From Blasia pusilla (lineage: Eukaryota > Marchantiophyta > Marchantiopsida > Blasiales): a stretch of 64,000 bases of DNA. This document shows positions 11,845-21,681 of the stretch, piece by piece. Each line of letters begins with the position of its first letter. Within the stretch, counting starts at the first letter, position 1. Under the pieces are notes generated by a model. It saw only the letters and a list, made by a program, of their open reading frames with translations, was not told where the DNA came from and did not search any database. The DNA is taken from positions 38,564,001-38,628,000 of the forward strand of contig CM114272.1 in assembly GCA_050084515.1 (NCBI GenBank). Direction: 5' to 3'. Made by a program: the position numbers and the translations under genes.

Positions 11845-12352
11845 TCATTCGTCATCGTCCGAGAGCTCTTGCAAAATGACTTTCGGCCTTGCCCTCCCGA
11901 TTTTGGGAATCGTTGGAAGTGACGATGGAGTCACTACCATGGGTGGCTCTGGAACCGGAGCTCTCGGCTTTGGTGGAGAGTTATGCCTAACGAGCCTTTC
12001 AGATTCTCGCCTTTGCCTCCTTGCAAAGGTCAAACAGTTCCTGCCTTCCCTCGAGGCAGAGAATGTTCCTGCCACTCTGCCAAGCGCCTTTGATACTTGC
12101 CCCTGAAAGTCCCACTAAGTCGAACACCAAGTCACCCGACCTTGAGCAGAGCTCGATGAGCGTTTGCATCAGGGCTGGCGACTTTTCCCTACCTCCCAGA
12201 AGTGGGGTACTGTCTTGCATGTAAATTCCCGGGGGGGAATTATACAAACTATCTAAGCTGTACCCATCTGAGCATGGATCCACAGGATCCTGGATCTTGA
12301 ACACCTGGAAATTGTGCTCGGGCGAACGGCAAGAGAGCGAGGAGTGGTCCAT
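11845..12352 (-). pseudogene. Cargo gene 1 exon e, copy B: methyltransferase motif X/I half
   Basis: Reads MDHSSLSCRSPEHNFQVFKI, then GIYMQDSTPLLGGREKSP, LMQTLIELCS, and GDLVFDLVGLSGAS followed by GRNILCLEG. This is the C-terminal arrangement of beta-class N4-cytosine/N6-adenine methyltransferases: a conserved helix before a PGDxVxDxxxGSG-type SAM-binding loop, then an acidic residue after a second strand. The classical loop is DPFxGSGT; here it is DLVGLSGAS. A frameshift near 12005 separates this from the end of the exon, which runs through PPKPRAPVPEPP to an acidic ELSDDDE terminus at 11845. Upstream motif IV is in the preceding exon. The protein would act on nucleic acid in the nucleus; substrate unknown. 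Confidence 0.6.
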
Positions 12353-12817
12353 CTCAGAATCAAAGACGTTGGAAACAATGTCAGAAACTAAAGAAGTCGC
12401 CTTGAGAACATTTTCAATAATTGACTTTGGATCAATCCGTCGGGCTCCGTTGTTTTTGTCTGTGAGCAACCCGTCGGAAGGCGACGGGTTGCTGGCCTAG
12501 AGCAGCCCATGCTCGACTGAGAGCAACCCGTCGCTATCAGACGGGTTGCATCCAAAAACCAAAATCAATTGGGAAAAACCAAAAGCAACTGCAACCCGTC
12601 GGGTTCCGACGGGTTGCAGGTACACCGCGGTTTTCCCTGTATGTGGGAAAGATGCAACCCGTCGGAAACCGACGGGTTGCTCTCAGCCGAGCATGGGCTG
12701 CTCTAAGCCAGCAACCCATCGCCTTCCGACGGGTTGCTCACGGACAAAAAAAACCGAGATTGACTCTCATTCTACACATCATTAAAATATAATTGAAATT
12801 ATATTACAGGAATTGAA
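12353..12817 (-). repeat. Intron with five evenly spaced palindromes, copy B
   Basis: Palindromes lie at 12466-12492, 12523-12549, 12591-12617, 12654-12680 and 12711-12737, with starts 57-68 bp apart. 12591-12617 and 12654-12680 are perfect: 12-nt arms GCAACCCGTCGG and its reverse complement around GTT and AAA respectively. The donor equivalent to D's CGG|GTAAGG (45959) reads GGGAAAGG here, so normal splicing of this intron is lost in copy B. Confidence 0.85.
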
Positions 12818-14827
12818 CCTTTCCCGAATCTGACTCGTCGCGGATCGGAGTGGGTACTCGTTTTTTATGATCCACGATTTTTCCGTCCTCCACTTTAGCG
12901 ACCTCTTGACGCACTGGAGGTTGAAGAGCTCGTCCTCGCTCCCTCCAGTCAACACCAAGAAGCAGCCCCTGTCACTCAGGTAGGCGTCTGCAAAGGAGAA
13001 CAAAAGTGCAATCTGGTCATAAGAGAGTGGCACATTCCACTCAGGTACCTCGTCCGACGGATTCTCGCCCCAAAGTCGCAACCCCGAGGGCAGATTGGCG
13101 ATCAAGAGATCCACCGCAACCTCTTCGACCACTCCATTCACCGTCCAGGCAGCGTGCCCGTTTCGTTGGAGCTTCCGTCCCAGCGTTGTCAATTTTTCGA
13201 TGGCTGGTGTCGACGCTTGAGAACTGAAGCTCTTCAGCTCATCCAGTAAAGGAGTGAACTGAAGGAGGACGCTTGTCCGGGTCGTTGTTTGTCTGTGTCT
13301 TCCCAAGGATGATGGGCTGTATTCTCCTTGGGACAACCCGGGCACCTCTCGCTTCCGCTTCTCCCTAGCCTGGGGACGGCTTGTCGGGGTTTCTATGACC
13401 TCAGATTCTGGTGGCGTTTTTTTCGCCGAGGACCTGGTCCGACCCTCTCTCCCCGCTCGTCCGGACGATTCCGCCTCTGGCCTTGAATCTTCAGCCTCTC
13501 TTTGGGAAGACTCGGCCTCTGAATTTTTCCCTCCCCTCGCCTTGCCTTTGAGACCCCTTGTGGATTTGTCTTTGGCTGTGCGGACCTTGGAAGCCAACTC
13601 AACTGTCTCGTGGGCCTGCTCTTCTGCATCTCCTCCGAAGAAGACGAAATTGGGGATGTCGTCTTGTCCTGAGGCCACTGCATCATGAAGCACTCGTAAG
13701 TCCTTATCCGTGATGTCTTTAGGGTCGTTGAAGTCGAGCCAAATGGGGCAATTCTCCACCTCCCAATCGGACATGTGCTGCCCCATCTCCACGTCGTACA
13801 TGGAGAATGTCTCTGCATCCGGCGACAAAGCCCACAATTTCAAGGCTACCGGTAATTTTCCCCACGTACCTGCGTTCTTACACTGGACGAGGTACGTGAA
13901 GACCATCCGTTGGGCAGCTTTTAGTCGAACAGAATCGGCCGTCGGCTCCTGTAGATCTTGCTTCTTCTTCGCTTGATCCCGTTTGTTCCCCTCTACTTCT
14001 TCGTCAAGCTCTACCTGAGGGAGGACGCAAACCTTGAACATGGTCTTGAATCCTGGGTTTTTGGTTGGCTTGTCCCGGATGTCATCGAGCCAAACCTTGA
14101 AATCTCCAGAACTTTCAAGGTTTGCTTCCGGCGGAATGGGCTCGAATCTTCGAGCTCTTGCGGCACCGTCCCAAAGACGGACTTCGATTACCGCAACGCC
14201 CGGTAACGACCATTCGCGTAGCCAATGCGAGATCATCGGATCGGACACACCCGGAGGATGGTGTGCCGCCCTCTTCCGGGGCCTCGAGCCCTCGAGATCG
14301 ATTTTCATCATCGTATCCTCTGAACTCGCTTATCCCGGACAACGCAAACCGATGCACGCGATCAGCGACACTTTCTCCCAATCCGACCATGCGGATCTTC
14401 ATCCCTCTTCGCCGAGCTTGATAATCGCCTTGGCTCCTTGTAGAACTCCGGACCAAGTTCGGGGTTGAGAATGCTGATGTATCGTTGCATCTTGCTGGCC
14501 GTGTATTTCGTTGCAGCAGATACTGCAGCTTGGATGAATTTGGCGCGCTGAGACGTAGATACCTTCTCCCTCCGCTCCAGCTCCAGTGCAGCGCTTTTCT
14601 TCGCGGCCTGTATCTTCGACCAGCAAAGGATGGTTACTGCTGCATCTTGAGAAATAAACTTGTTTGCCCAAGTTTTCTTCTTAATCTGAGCACCCTTTGC
14701 AAGCATCTGATTGACAAGGGCATCGCCCAAGAACCCCTTGTACTCTCCCGGGTGCGTCGTAAGCACCTTCCTCACCCGATCGCAGTCCTGGATCCAATGG
14801 TGGGTGACATTCCCCTCCGATACAATC
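12818..14827 (-). pseudogene. Cargo gene 1 exons c/d, copy B: linker plus methyltransferase motif IV half
   Basis: Exon c starts after TGTGCAG at 14827/14828 and encodes a helical region (THHWIQDCDRVRKVLTTHPG, KKTWANKFISQDAAVTILCW). After frameshifts near 14400-14310 a long frame (14311 to about 12818) follows. Its first third contains WLREWSLPG and FKTMFKVCVLPQ, the middle is a low-complexity charged linker (RGLKGKARGGKNSEAE), and the end reads VAVDLLIANLPSGLRLWG, then WNVPLSYDQIALLFSFA and DRGCFLVLTGG. That last block matches the layout of motif IV, a hydrophobic strand ending in (D/N/S)PP(Y/F), followed by WDxPL and a glycine turn. Here the tetrad is NLPS; copy D has DLPS. Loss of the usual PP(Y/F) makes catalysis uncertain. 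Confidence 0.65.
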
Positions 14828-15228
14828 CTGCACATCCAAACTCAAACCGTCAGGAAATTACATGGGTTCCTGCAACCCGTCGGACTCCGACGGGTCGTCA
14901 CAGCTCAAGGTTGGATTCTAGCAACGAGCTAAATGATGCAACCCGTTGGAGTCCGACGGATTGCATTCAGATTTGCTAATGCCTGGTAAGCAAACCGTCG
15001 GACTCCGACGGTTTGCTTCGGGCCAAAAACTAGTTAAATCTATGTTCAATCAAACAAGTCGTCGGAGTCCGATGAGTTGCAATCTTAAAAAAACATCCGA
15101 AAAAGCGTGCAGCCGAGTAACATGTCAGAGTCCGACGAGTTGCTTTTGGCAAAAACAAACCTAACCCATTCATCAATCGAGCAACTCGTCGGCGTCTGAC
15201 GAGTTGCGAACGTGTTAAAGATACTCAC
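14828..15228 (-). repeat. Intron with palindrome variants, copy B
   Basis: The minus-strand intron runs from CAC|GTGAGT (donor at 15228) to TGTGCAG (14828). It contains palindromes near 14872-14898, 14938-14964, 14990-15016, 15056-15080, 15119-15144 and 15181-15207. 14990-15016 has AAACCGTCGG/CCGACGGTTT arms and 15181-15207 has AACTCGTC/GACGAGTT arms, each changed on both sides relative to the common form. Confidence 0.85.
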
Positions 15229-15680
15229 GTGTTCATGGCATGCATTGCCATCTCCACCGTCGCCATGTGATGAGGGTATGGGTGAAGGACCACTGCCTTC
15301 ACGCAGAAATGTGCCTCCGCAAACTTGGTCCACGCCATGAACCTGTGATTTCCATCCCAGATGAAGAAATGCAGATTCCTCATCCAGCTGAATTCCGTGC
15401 CCTCAACTTGCCTTCTGAAGTCCTAGTCTCGCATCCTCCAGAATGTGTCGAGCTTTTCCAAGTCCTCCTTGGTAACCAGAGCTTGGGTTCCATGCTCGTC
15501 GTAAGGCTGAACATAGAAGGGAGGAAAGTTGTCGACGTAGGATGTTGTCACCGCCGATTGTTTTAGCTTCGCGATGTCCTCGTCGGACTGAATTTCGCGG
15601 ACGTATTCCATTGTCCGCAATCGGCACAGTGGAATCCTCGGGGCGTTGTGGCCCTCCATGAGTGCCATCTGCTTTACCAT
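15229..15680 (-). pseudogene. Cargo gene 1 exon b, copy B: ParB-like domain
   Basis: The exon lies between CTGACAG|ATGGTAAAG and CAC|GTGAGTATC. It encodes PRIPLCRLRTMEYVREIQ, then PPFYVQPYDEHGTQALVT and, after a stop or shift near 15423, FFIWDGNHRFMAWTKFAE followed by FCVKAVVLHPYPHHMATVE. The DGNHRxxAW block after a beta strand resembles the GNRR/GxHR signature of ParB/sulfiredoxin-fold N-terminal domains. In bacteria and phages such domains are found fused to N4/N6 DNA methyltransferases, and here one again precedes a methyltransferase-like region. Copy A keeps both motifs. Assignment by motif only; a divergent nuclease or DNA-binding role is inference. Confidence 0.5.
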
Positions 15681-15770
15681 CTGTCAGAACCGGGACAAGA
15701 GGAATAAGCTACACTGAAATCCCAATGAATTGCAATTCACATAATTCAAAAAACCCAGAACCTCTCTTAC

Positions 15771-16392
15771 CCGCTCGAAAATGGGGTCGGTTTCTTGACC
15801 AGCTAACTTGTCTGAGACTGAGGCTAGAAAATCGACTGGGAACTCGTCGATCCGATAGAGGTCGATGTCCTCCGCCGGGCTTGGAGTCGAGAATGACCGC
15901 TTCTTCGGCCATGTCCACCATCTCCACGCTGGCGGTCCTCATGACCTCGTCGTCACCGATTTCAACTTCTGGCGTTTCCACTATGTTGATTGTGTCCCCG
16001 GACTTCGTGGGGGACATTTCCCGCATCTCAACACTCGCGGTTGGACGGGCTGGGCTATCGTCAATGGCTATTGCTTTTTCCCTCCTCGCTTTAGCTAATT
16101 CTGCCCTCCTCACCGACGCGTCCACACGCTTCTTTTCTCTCTTTTCGTCCGCGATCCTTTTCTTCAAGGCCTGCGACGTCTCAACCTCTGCGTTCTGTTT
16201 ATCTAGCGCCTCTTGAACACGTCTCGCAAGAAGCACTTGGTTGTGCATCTTCGCTTCCCTTTCCCGCTCCTCGATTTCCTGCTGCCTAATTTCATTCGCC
16301 GAACGAGGCCCAGGAGAAGCTGACGCAGGAGTCCTAATGGACTTCGGAGTGAAGCTCCCAGACTTGTTGGCTTGTGATTTTTCCCTCGTCAT
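15771..16392 (-). pseudogene. Cargo gene 1 exon a, copy B: charged coiled coil
   Basis: The ATG at 16392-16390 (MTREKSQANKSGSFTPKS) is preferred over the upstream GTG because the start is conserved in copies A and C. About 130 residues of heptad-like Arg/Lys/Glu sequence (IRQQEIEEREREAKMHNQ, LKKRIADEKREKKRVD) form a coiled coil, followed by an acidic Ser/Thr-rich linker (ASVEMREMSPTKSGD). A one-base shift near 15880 displaces the final DEFPVDF...TDPIFER segment that copy A keeps in frame. The exon ends at the donor GTAAGAG (15770). A 90-bp intron with acceptor CTGACAG joins exon b. Likely an oligomerisation region. Confidence 0.65.
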
Positions 16393-17721
16393 TTTTTCCG
16401 GAAATGCCTCCACCTATGTCCACGATTTAATCCCTTTTGATCGCCTTGCTGATGTCGAGATGGGAGCTCGAATCGTCTTGATGGGTAGCTCGAATCGTCC
16501 CGCGATCGCTCGGTCGAACCGTCTCGTTGTCGTTGCGTCGAACGGTCTCGCTCTCGTTCCCTCCTATCGACTCGCGATGTGTAGCCGTGTGAAATGCCCC
16601 TTCGTATCTGATCAGCTACTGCGCGGGAGAGTGAGGAATGAAGATCGCGAAATGAGAAACCGGAAATGAGCAATTTCTGCCCTATTTATACTTTTCTAGC
16701 CGTTGGGCTGACCGTTGGGTCCCGTCGTCCTTTCGACGGCGACGTGCCGGATGTTACGGAAGTCCGGACGTGAAAAATGGCAACCCGTCGGAGTCCGACA
16801 GGTTGCGCGGCTCCGCCATCCTAGGTACGTCGCCACGTGCGCAAGCAACCCGTCGGAGATCGACGGGTTGAGCGCCTCCGTCGTCTTCGGAAAAGAACGC
16901 GAGGTACCCGCGCAACCCGTCGGAGACTGACATGTTGCGCGCCTCCGCCATCCTGGGTACGTCGCCACGTGCGCGAGCAACCCTTCGGAGACCGACGGGT
17001 TGAGTGCCTCTGTCGTCTTCGGAAAAGAACGTGAGGTACCCGCGCAACCCGTAGGAGACCAACTTGTTGCGCGCCTCCGCCGTGTTTGGGACGGGAACGG
17101 GACGTATCTTGGGCAATCCGTCGGAGACCGTTGGGTTGCACGCTTCCCTCATCAAGGGTTAAGAACGAGGGCTTCCCGTGCAAGTCGTCGAAGTCTGGCT
17201 AGCTGCACCACAAGGCGAGGCCCTTGCGCAACCCGTTGGAGGGCGACGGGTTGCACGCCTCGCCGTCTTTGGGCTAAAAGGCGAGGCACCCGCGGAACTC
17301 GTCGGGAACAGACAGTTTGCACGCCTCCGGCATCTTCGGGCAAGAAGGAGCGGTATCCGAGCAACTCGTCGAAGAGCGACGGGTTGCTCGCTTCGACAAT
17401 GTTTAGCAGAAGCGTGCAACCCGTTCGATGCCGACGGGTTGCAGGCTTCGGTTAGCTTCGGGTAATTTTTGAGTTACCAGGACTCCGACGGGTTCCAAGT
17501 GTGATGCGCAACCCTCTGCTTCCCAAATCCGGTAACATATTGCAACAAAATTGAATGTGTTACAGAACTGGATCCATTGTGTCAGACAATGTCAACCACC
17601 GAATTCATCTTGTCAGTAAAAATCTGTCAGGAGTATCTGTTTCCTATTCACTATAAATTAAATATTCTCATTCTCATTCTCATTCTCATTCTCAGTCTCC
17701 TTCCGTTGGAATCTTCTTGGA
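16393..17721. promoter_or_regulatory. Shared bidirectional promoter region of the MULE, copy B
   Basis: A minus-strand TATA box (TATAAATA, 16683-16690) serves gene 1 and a plus-strand TATAAAT (17652-17658) serves gene 2, about 65 bp before its ATG. An ATTCTC pyrimidine microsatellite (about 17664-17700) lies in the gene 2 leader. Between the two TATA boxes is the palindrome array described separately. The layout is conserved in copy C (49565-49572 and 50588-50594). Confidence 0.7.
16780..17485. repeat. Tandem array of ~63-bp units, each with one palindrome, between divergent promoters
   Basis: Palindromes recur about every 60-70 bp (about 16781, 16846, 16912, 16976, 17043, 17112, 17181, 17229, 17295, 17360, 17417). 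Between them is a repeated spacer of the type GCGCCTCCGCC-GTC-TTCGG with GAGGTACCCGCGCAACCC. The cores vary (AGT, AGA, AGG) while the arms are largely conserved. The array is therefore a minisatellite built on the palindrome. Confidence 0.8.
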
Positions 17722-20700
17722 ATGGATAATTATGTTAAGCTCACTTGTGGCAGTCATCTGGCGGCCCTTCCTCAATCGGAAATCATTCGACCCCAAGCTC
17801 GTGAGTCTTTCATAGCAGTGGATGAAAATTTTCTGTCTGTTCGATTTCTTCTTCAAATTGGAACCATCTTTGTATCCAAAGATGTTAGGGTGGACGATAC
17901 GGAAGACATAATAGGTGAGACGGTCCAGCCAGTGATTGTAGACCGTAAAGTATGGAATCTCCTACCTCTAGCAAATGGTCAATACAGAGTTTACGGCTTG
18001 CCCCTGAATTCGTCTGTTTCCCAAGTAGACGGTCTAGAATTTCCTAGTGCTTCGAGCTCTACGTTTGCAACTCCAAGCTCTGCAGATCCGGCTTCGACTC
18101 CAACTTCGCACGCTCGTAACAATGTTGTTTTTCTTGAAGAGATTTCGGATGTTATCAACCTCAGTGGATCTGTCAGACACCAATCGGGCCCTCTATCCGC
18201 CTACTCGTTCCTCTTGCGAGTATCAGGAAATAGTTTGTTGTCGTCTCTGCCCTTGAAAATGTTCAAGCACATTCTTGTCGACGAGCTGCCGCCCACGTAC
18301 GATGGTAATTGCATTTTTGAGTTGCCTCCACTTGCTGCTCCTACTCAAAAGAAGGATGGAGGACGCCTGAAGGGTATGGACAGAAAGTCTGATTGTCATC
18401 GATGGTGCAGGCTTCAACGGACCAGTGCTTCAATTCCAGATGGTCCTTAGATTATCTCCCGCCGCCAATGCGTGGGAGCCTTGGAGTGTAGAAGTCCAGC
18501 ATGCCCGTATCTAGAGTGCAACGGGCGAGTCAATACGTCGCAATTCCCTCCCAAGAATGCAGAAACTCCATACGAGGTCGGTGCCACCATACCGCTCGGA
18601 GGCCATCGATGTCCTCATTGTCAGGCATCGCCCTTCTGCGTTGGAGCGTGTCCTGCAGACATATTTTTCATTGTCCACGACTTGGGCTCCACGTCAGAGT
18701 ATACAAGGCGGGCTGTCCATGTTGGCTCCCACACTCATCCTGTGACCGATGCAATTCAAAGACACATCAAGGAGGATGTGGCGAAGAAAGTAGCCGAGGT
18801 CTACAGAAACTCTCCGGGTTCAAAGCCCGGAGTGATCAACCTCACAACGGCATCACAAATTTGTGAACAATTGCTTGGAATCCCTGGACATGGCGAGATC
18901 ACGGCGGTTGAGGAGAAACAACTATGGGAAAATCTCGCATTTCTCGCTGATCCTGAATGCTTCCGGAATTTGCTGCGTTAGATACGAGTTCTGGATGGAA
19001 AGACGGCCGAAATGGATGCCATCGCTAGAATCAAGGCCAACTCCAGATTTCCATTCATTCAGAGATGACAGTTCATGGGCCAAGGAGGCGAGGGATCCAA
19101 GGCCTTTGTCTTCAAAATGTCAACCACAGGTCCGTCGAGTGGCCTCGATCTTATAGATCGAATGAGGGAAGGGGAAGATCTTTACGGGAGGTAGGTAAGC
19201 TTTGATATTTGCTACAAAGCTTTGATATATGCTGAACGGATGGTTGACGATGGATGCTCACGTTTATGACCATGTGGAGAAGGGACTCAAAACTATATTT
19301 GTCTGTGAAGTAAAGGCAGAAGACGTTGGCAGTTTGAAGATGTGCTGGTTACTCTTATTGGAGGTGATGAAGGAAAACAAAAGGCCACCTCCGGAAATTT
19401 ATGGGTTCATGGTGGACAATGCACAACCTGGGTGGATTGCTATCCGGGAAGTGTTCTGGGGTGGAGAGGTTCAACCGGAGAGAGAAAGGTCGGATGCTTT
19501 CCATTGGCAATGATCTGTGACCGGTACACCAAATCTTGCATCAAGGAGAATAAGAGGACAGAGCATGTCACTCTACTCCAATCTTTGCAAGGACACAAAG
19601 AAACCTTGAAGCAGGCCATGGAATGCCGGAAGAACTTCATGGGTGGTGGAGGAAGCATGCGATTGAGGGGAAGTACAAAGAGTTGTGCTCTTGGTTGAGT
19701 TGGTGGGTACGTATGAGACAATGGGGAAACTTCATGCGGCAGGTGAGTTCACTATTTTGTCTTGTCAAGCTCACGCTGAGAATTGTTTGTAAAGTTGTAG
19801 CTCAGGGTGAGAAGCGTGGGAATTATATGGATTTCAAACCCAAGAAACCAAGCAAGCTGTCGGATGCGACGGATTGCCCGAGTGTGCAACCCGACGGAAA
19901 CCGACGGGTTGCATCCAGATGTTTGGTGCAACCCGAGTGTGCAACCCGTCGGGACCCGACGGGTCACAGAGTCGTTCAAGGGATGCCTCGGCCTTGCAAC
20001 CCGTCGGGTTCCGACGGGTTGCAGTAGGTGGGTTTAAGGTTACAACACGTCGGGATGCGACGGGTCGCAGAGTCGTTCATGGGATGCCTCGAGCCTGCAA
20101 CCCGTCTCGTTCAGAGAGGTCGCTTATTTCTTTGACTCCTGAGTTATTTTCGTTCCCTTCTAACATTGCCGTCGTTGCAGGGATTGAACGTTCATGAAAA
20201 TGCCCTCTGCCCCAACACAAGTGGAGCAGAAAGTGTTCATTCCTCTTGGAGGTCGTCACAAGCATGCCAACGAATTTCACTTGTGGAGGCATGCCAACAA
20301 GACCAGGCAAGAGCAATGCTACAGTCTGCAGCATCCCATATCTTTCTCACAAAAGGCATAACAAAAGGAAAAGGGTCGTCGATCTACAAGCTCTATGTCA
20401 GGGCGGCTGTGAGATCTGGTGATGAAAAACTGTATGTGGAAGCCTTCAACCGGTGCGTAGTTGGAACTCCACTCGAGCAAGACGTACACATAGGTGGGGA
20501 TATTCGTGGGCGGATTTCAAGACGTCCCATACAGATGGTGGTAGAGCAGTCCGAACGAGACTCGTGGAGACCAGATCAGTATCTTGACTTCAGGCAGGTG
20601 AAGAGGCAGCATGGAGGAACGAATCCGGTGATTGATTTGGATGAGGAAATTACGCCGCCCAGGTATTCGGGGACCCCGGACCCGTCCCAAATCCGTGATG

Positions 20701-21681
20701 GAGTTACTTCTCCAAAATCAGTGCATGTTTTATTTCAAAAGCCCTCCGTTGCTGGAAGTTCGCAACATCCTGTCACTCGGGTGGTTCAACAATATGGGAT
20801 TCCGGTAATGGAGGTGGATTGCAACCTAAAATGGTGGCATATATCTCAGAGCAACCCAGGAAGTGGACCCACGTGCAGGGCAGGATCTGATGGCATTAGG
20901 AGAGCATGCGGCACTTTCCTAAATAAGAACTGTACAAGGATTGGACGACCTCTGCCTGGGTTTTGGGGACTCAAAACCTTTGATCGTTTCACGAGGACCG
21001 GGGATCAATTGAAATACTTCTTCTGCCCAAATGAATCTTGCGCTTTCCGGAAGTCTTGTCCGGCTGCCATTGGAGCTCCCGGGAATACCCCCACGATTTG
21101 GCCTATCGCCGCAGGCACGAACTGCACTCAAGACAAAGTGGACAATCTTACAAGTGTCGGTTTCAGACTCGTAGACGGGGGAAGTTCGGAGCATGTTCGA
21201 ATTACAGAGACCTTCGCATTTTGTATTCAACCCAAGATTGATGTCAACATGTACCCGGAGAAGGGGGGTGATCTCAATCCATTATTGCTGTTTGAGTCTA
21301 GAAATGGGGTGAAGAGAAACAGAATGTGCAGGCCAACGGTGGAGAGAGCAAAGCGAATTGCAGCAGCTCAGGAGGCAAAAATGGAGATCATCGCCACGAA
21401 AGATGTCTTGAGTGGCAATGGAATATGAAGGATGTATTGGGTTAGGAACAACTGTAAATTCAAGTGTCACAGGGGTGTATGTGGTGCACATCTGTTGCTT
21501 TCCCACATGTTCATGTGATGACTTTGTCCAAAGAGAGATAAGTGGCAAAAGGTATTTCCCTTGTAAGCACATGTACTATGTGTTGCTGGTGGTTTTAAGA
21601 GAGTCGGAGGTAGGAGTAGGAATCCACCAACCAATTCTGTCCCTCAAAGAAGTTCGAAGTATTTTAAACAAACCACTTTGA
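17722..21681 (+). pseudogene. MULE transposase gene 2 with SWIM finger, copy B
   Basis: Exon 1 is 17722-19742 and exon 2 is 20181-21681. Order of parts: an N-terminal region (MDNYVKLTCGSHL); a Ser/Pro linker; a Cys/His cluster (about 18470-18655: CVGALEC, CPYLEC, HRCPHC, CVGAC); a transposase core with LTMDAHVYDH (Asp codon 19253-19255), VDNAQPGWIAI (Asp codon 19415-19417) and DAFHW. Exon 2 holds a second Cys-rich stretch (KYFFCPNESCAF, KSCPAAIG) and the SWIM finger CSCDDF...FPCKH. Stops at 18448-18450, about 18979, 19066 and 19192, a short duplication near 19203-19232, and a stop at 21426-21428 disable it. The family's catalytic third acidic residue was not located. The TSD length supports the MULE assignment. 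Confidence 0.75.
19743..20180 (+). repeat. Palindrome-bearing intron of gene 2, copy B
   Basis: CGGCAG|GTGAGT to TTGCAG|GGATTG. It contains about six palindromes, including 19886-19912 and 19995-20021, and a repeated spacer (GTCGTTCATGGGATGCCTCG) that gives a roughly 50-bp and 100-bp periodicity. The sequence after the acceptor can be read in two partly open frames, so the exact exon 2 frame at its 5' edge is unsettled. Confidence 0.8.

Noticed and set aside
16715-17465. Several overlapping open frames across the promoter array on both strands
   Set aside because: They are products of a roughly 63-bp repeat; the translated strings (such as QPVGDRRVARL) are the palindrome read in frame.
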